Shown: positions 20,756 through 23,009 of the stretch, piece by piece
How positions within the stretch are numbered: position 1 is the first letter of the stretch
Layout: each line of letters opens with the position of its first letter
IMG/VR virus record: IMGVR_UViG_3300049845_000179
Location: 1 to 23,009 of that record
Strand: one strand, 5' to 3'
Source of the DNA: a virus
Length of the DNA stretch: 23,009 bases
Notes under the pieces: model-generated
Databases searched by the model: none
Told to the model about the DNA's origin: nothing
What the model saw: the letters and a program-made list of their open reading frames with translations, nothing else
Translations under genes and position numbers: made by a program

Positions 20756-22137
20756 TTCTGGCATCTAGTGGGTACACCGCTCTGCCTGTACAGTTCTATG
20801 AGCCAATTGCGTTGTACCGGTTTGACAACAACCTGAATGACAGCTCAGCGAATCCAAAGCCGTTAATGGCCCAAGGATCCATTGCATACTCCACCAGCGC
20901 TCGGATTGGTTCGCACGCGCTGTCACTTTCGGGCACCGCGTACACGAACACCACATCACCAAGTGCCGATTTTCAATTCGTCACCGGTGATTTTGGCTTG
21001 GGCATGTGGATCTTCCGGACTTCGGCGACACCAGCCACCCAAGGCATCGTCGCAATTTCTGCTACACCAGGTGGTCTGTCAAGCTCAACCACTAGCATCG
21101 GCATGGTGGCTGAAGGCACAGGATCAATCCAAATGCTCGCTGGGGCTGATCTAGGGCGCACCGCAGCCGGTGCCATTCCGCTCAACACCTGGACGTACCT
21201 AGCAATGAGCCGACAAGGTAGCACCTTTAGGCTCTTTGTGAACGGCACTCTCGGCAGAACTGCCATAGCTTCCCCAACCCTGAACCAAAACTACATCGCC
21301 ATTGGTGCGATGACGTCCACCGCTTTCACTTTTCAGGGCCTGATTGACGACGTCAGGATCTTCAAAGGAGATGCGGTGTTCACTGGGAACTTCACGCCAC
21401 CTAGTGTCGATCAAACCTATTCTGTTCCAGGCACCTACTCGTGGGTGGTACCAGAAGGCGTCACGTCAGTCTCTGTTGTGTGTATTGGGGGTGGTGGTGG
21501 CGGAAACCTGACACTGTCCTACCGCGGTGGTGGCGGTGGTGGCGGGCTTGGTTGGAAGAACAACATTGCCGTCACACCTGGAAGCTCAATCACCGTGGTC
21601 GTTGGAGCTGGCGGTAGTGGAGGAAATGGGGAACAGTCCTATTTCATGTCTCCTAGCACGGTTTCTGGCGACGGCGGTCAATACGGCCAAGGAACATCAT
21701 TCAACGCCGCTGGCGGCGGATTCGTTGGAGATGGCGGAGGGAACGGTGGTGCTGGTGGTGCTGGCGTTGCTACTGGCTATCGAGGTGGTGGCGGCGGCGC
21801 CGGCGGTTATGCAGGCAACGGTGGTACCGGCGGTACGGGCTCAACCTCAGGAACCTCTGGCGGTGGCGGTGGCGGTGGCGGCGGTGGAGCCGGCCAATCT
21901 GGCACCTCTGGTTCTGGTGGCGGTGTTGGCCTTTACGGCACCGGCCCGAACGGTGCCGGTGGAACCACTAACGGTGGCGGAGGCGGCGGCGGCTCGTATG
22001 GCACAGCCGGTGTTTACTCAGCAACTCCCGCTGGTGGCGCCTTCGGTGGTGGCGGTGGCGGAAACGGCTCAGGAGCGAGCGGTGCCGTTCGTATCGTTTG
22101 GAGCAGCAGAACCTTCCCTAACGCCGCTGCGAATTGA
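20752..22137 (+). CDS. LamG-like and glycine-rich tail adhesin
   Basis: 461 aa, from the ATG that overlaps the fibre stop (ATGA); a longer in-frame start at 20698 would lie inside the fibre gene. Residues about 15-216 form a LamG/concanavalin-like jelly roll (IALYRFDNNLNDSSANPKPL; YSTSARIGSHALSLSGTAY; FGLGMWIFRT; LFVNGTLGRT; GLIDDVRIFKGDAVF), a carbohydrate-binding fold. Residues about 222-461 are a Gly-rich domain: SVPGTYSWVVPEGVTSVSVV, then repeated GGGGGG runs separated by aromatic or polar insets, closing GASGAVRIVW. This domain is common in phage receptor-binding tips and recalls the polyglycine layers of gp38 adhesins. Likely role: host surface recognition at the fibre end. Its TGA abuts the gp55 stop (TGA|TCA), with no terminator between. 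Confidence 0.85.
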   Translation: MILASSGYTALPVQFYEPIALYRFDNNLNDSSANPKPLMAQGSIAYSTSARIGSHALSLSGTAYTNTTSPSADFQFVTGDFGLGMWIFRTSATPATQGIVAISATPGGLSSSTTSIGMVAEGTGSIQMLAGADLGRTAAGAIPLNTWTYLAMSRQGSTFRLFVNGTLGRTAIASPTLNQNYIAIGAMTSTAFTFQGLIDDVRIFKGDAVFTGNFTPPSVDQTYSVPGTYSWVVPEGVTSVSVVCIGGGGGGNLTLSYRGGGGGGGLGWKNNIAVTPGSSITVVVGAGGSGGNGEQSYFMSPSTVSGDGGQYGQGTSFNAAGGGFVGDGGGNGGAGGAGVATGYRGGGGGAGGYAGNGGTGGTGSTSGTSGGGGGGGGGGAGQSGTSGSGGGVGLYGTGPNGAGGTTNGGGGGGGSYGTAGVYSATPAGGAFGGGGGGNGSGASGAVRIVWSSRTFPNAAAN

Positions 22138-22734
22138 TCATTCTTCGGGTGAAGATCCGGTGAAGGCAGTGTCATCACTGCTTTTGCCGGAATGTCGATC
22201 TTGGTAGTTGAAGGACGGATTCGATCCGGCCTCGATCAGCAGCTCGTCTCGGATGTCCCGTTCACGGCGTTCAGCATCGAGGTACGACAGGAATGAGCGG
22301 TACGACGCGGTTGTGTAGTACGCAAACGGGTTGTCTGATTTCTCTGGGTTGAACTTGTGCCAGTTCGCCACCAAGTTCACCACGGCTGCCGCGACCATGT
22401 CATCACGGTACGAGTACCCAACAAACCATGGATGATACGAGTACCGCTCGGCAATCATCTGCAGGTATCGCGCCATGCGGTCAGTCAGACGGCCGAGTGC
22501 CTTAGCCTCATGAAACGCCTCTAGAAGTTGGGCGTTCGTGACATAGTACTTCTTGGGGGTACTGCTCTTGTCTCGCCGGTACTTGACCTTTTTGGGTTCA
22601 GCTGGCTTGAGCTGATCGACCAGATCAAGGACCGCATTTTCTGGTTCTGCTTCAATCTCGATCTCAAGATCCGGCGGATTCTCAGGCGCCGTGCTTGGGT
22701 CGATCACAGTTGATTTCGTCTTTCGTGCCGCCAT
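22138..22734 (-). CDS. 55: Late sigma factor, T4 gp55 family
   Basis: RNA polymerase sigma factor for late genes, 198 aa (T4 gp55 is 185). The region about 63-165 follows T4 gp55 closely in pattern: YYVTNAQLLEAFHEAKALGR, MARYLQMIAERYSYHPWFVG, YSYRDDMVAAAVVNLVANWH, KFNPEKSDNPFAYYTTASYR, SFLSYLDAERRERD (T4: 'YVNNKELLQAI', 'QEMIADGIEA', '[20 protein letters not shown]'). It has an extra acidic, Pro-rich N-terminus of about 60 residues. The C-terminal T4 clamp-binding peptide (SLDFLYE) is not plainly present; the tail is SSDDTAFTGSSPEE. GAGGAG stands six bases before ATG, and a sigma-70-like promoter lies upstream. It accounts for the CTAAATA boxes in this window. Confidence 0.9.
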   Translation of the reverse strand: MAARKTKSTVIDPSTAPENPPDLEIEIEAEPENAVLDLVDQLKPAEPKKVKYRRDKSSTPKKYYVTNAQLLEAFHEAKALGRLTDRMARYLQMIAERYSYHPWFVGYSYRDDMVAAAVVNLVANWHKFNPEKSDNPFAYYTTASYRSFLSYLDAERRERDIRDELLIEAGSNPSFNYQDRHSGKSSDDTAFTGSSPEE

Positions 22735-22766
22735 GTGTTCTCCTCAGAATGGGCGGCTTGGGTCTG

Positions 22767-22795
22767 ATTCTAACACCCAAACCCACCGAACACAA
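22767..22795 (-). promoter_or_regulatory. Sigma-70-like promoter of gp55
   Basis: Minus-strand TTGTGT (22795-22790), 17-base spacer, TAGAAT (22772-22767) preceded by TG (extended -10, TGTTAGAAT). It is read by host polymerase, as expected for a gene needed before late transcription. The -10 resembles the GTTACAAT family. Confidence 0.55.
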
Positions 22796-22878
22796 TCCCA
22801 CCCGGGTTCCTAACGGCCACGGCCTGAAGACCATGTACCTTACTCCAGGAGGTGTAGTTTTCAACACCATGATAAGGT

Positions 22879-22885
22879 CTAAATA
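22879..22885 (+). promoter_or_regulatory. Late promoter for nucleotidyltransferase gene
   Basis: Plus-strand CTAAATA, with the expected start near 22891 and a 16-nt leader with AGGA before the ATG at 22907. Confidence 0.7.
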
Positions 22886-22906
22886 CCGAACTCTAGGAAC
22901 TTGCTC

Positions 22907-23009
22907 ATGAAGAAAGTCGCTGTGATCGTTGGCCGTTTTCAACCACCGACGATTGGTCATTACTACGTCTTTGACCAGGTGAAGAAGTACCTGCTGGACG
23001 ATCCGAGTT
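22907..23009 (+). CDS. Nucleotidyltransferase, NMN adenylyltransferase type (partial)
   Basis: Only the first 34 residues are in the window; the gene runs off the right edge. MKKVAVIVGRFQPPTIGHYY carries the GRFQP..xGH signature of HIGH-type nucleotidyltransferases such as NadM, NadR and the phage NMN adenylyltransferase NatV, which join NMN and ATP to give NAD+. The Rossmann start (VAVIVGRFQP) and following helix (YVFDQVKKYL) fit. ATG has AGGA nine bases upstream and a late promoter. Whether a Nudix or kinase domain follows cannot be seen. Other members of the superfamily, such as cytidylyltransferases, remain possible. Confidence 0.75.
   Translation, partial: MKKVAVIVGRFQPPTIGHYYVFDQVKKYLLDDPS

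Noticed and set aside
21720-22080. Simple-sequence or CRISPR-like repeats
   Set aside because: The GGTGGC runs are codons of the polyglycine domain in one open frame, with no spacers of constant length.
21527-22207. Plus-strand open frame of 226 codons, Val/Ala-rich
   Set aside because: A +1 shadow of the Gly-rich adhesin domain (GGT/GGC repeats read as GTG/GCG), also running into the gp55 gene.
22848-22909. Possible leader mini-gene with AGGAGG before ATG 22869
   Set aside because: The spacing of about 15 bases is too long, the late promoter would start downstream of it, and the small GGTGT/ACACC stem is only 5 bp.

Overview
The window is a piece of a large T4-like (contractile-tail) bacteriophage genome. 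The evidence is a set of T4-family genes in or near T4 order: portal (gp20), prohead protease (gp21), scaffold core (gp22), major capsid protein (gp23), baseplate hub assembly genes (gp26, gp51-like), recombination nuclease gp46/gp47, endonuclease VII (gp49) and late sigma factor (gp55). Base composition is moderately GC-rich and typical of a phage of a proteobacterium; I cannot name the host from sequence alone. I saw no tRNA genes and no CRISPR array.

Layout. Positions 14-396 (minus): two small unknown genes, overlapping by ATGA. 430-1659 (minus): a Vsr-like homing endonuclease, AT-richer than its neighbours, just beyond a strong terminator (1680-1704) that closes the head operon. 1721-11469 (minus): the head and tail block, in transcription order tape measure-like protein, portal, protease, an unknown 382-aa protein, a 55-aa core-like protein, scaffold, major capsid protein. 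11493-11520: two back-to-back late promoters in an inverted repeat. 11533-12536 (plus): gp26 and gp51-like genes. 12608-14064 (minus): a 416-aa protein with T7-RNA-polymerase-like motifs A, B and C, preceded by a small basic protein. 14102-14972 (minus): endonuclease VII and a 148-aa unknown. 15067-15919 (minus): two duplicated, very GC-rich, Lys/Ala-rich small proteins. 16037-19175 (minus): gp46, a 115-aa protein and gp47, translationally coupled. 19265-22137 (plus): two coupled tail-fibre/adhesin genes. 22138-22734 (minus): gp55. 22907 to the end (plus): start of a nucleotidyltransferase of the NMN-adenylyltransferase type, cut by the window edge.

Regulation can be read in part. A box (C/G/A)TAAATA, close to the T4 late promoter TATAAATA, lies upstream of eight genes. 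If the start point falls six bases past the box, as in T4, seven of the leaders are about 16-30 nt and the scaffold leader about 80 nt. Since gp55 is also here, these are very probably this phage's late promoters. A second motif, GTTACA(A/C/G)(T/G), occurs eight times, always on the minus strand and always between genes, before genes expected to be early or middle (gp47, gp46 neighbours, polymerase-like operon, paralog pair, homing endonuclease). It looks like a TACAAT-type -10 element.

The most unusual items are the polymerase-like 416-aa protein, a hairpin that would hide the ribosome site of the 148-aa gene except in transcripts started at its own late promoter (a T4 e/soc-style switch), the GTTACA motif family, and the duplicated GC-rich pair.
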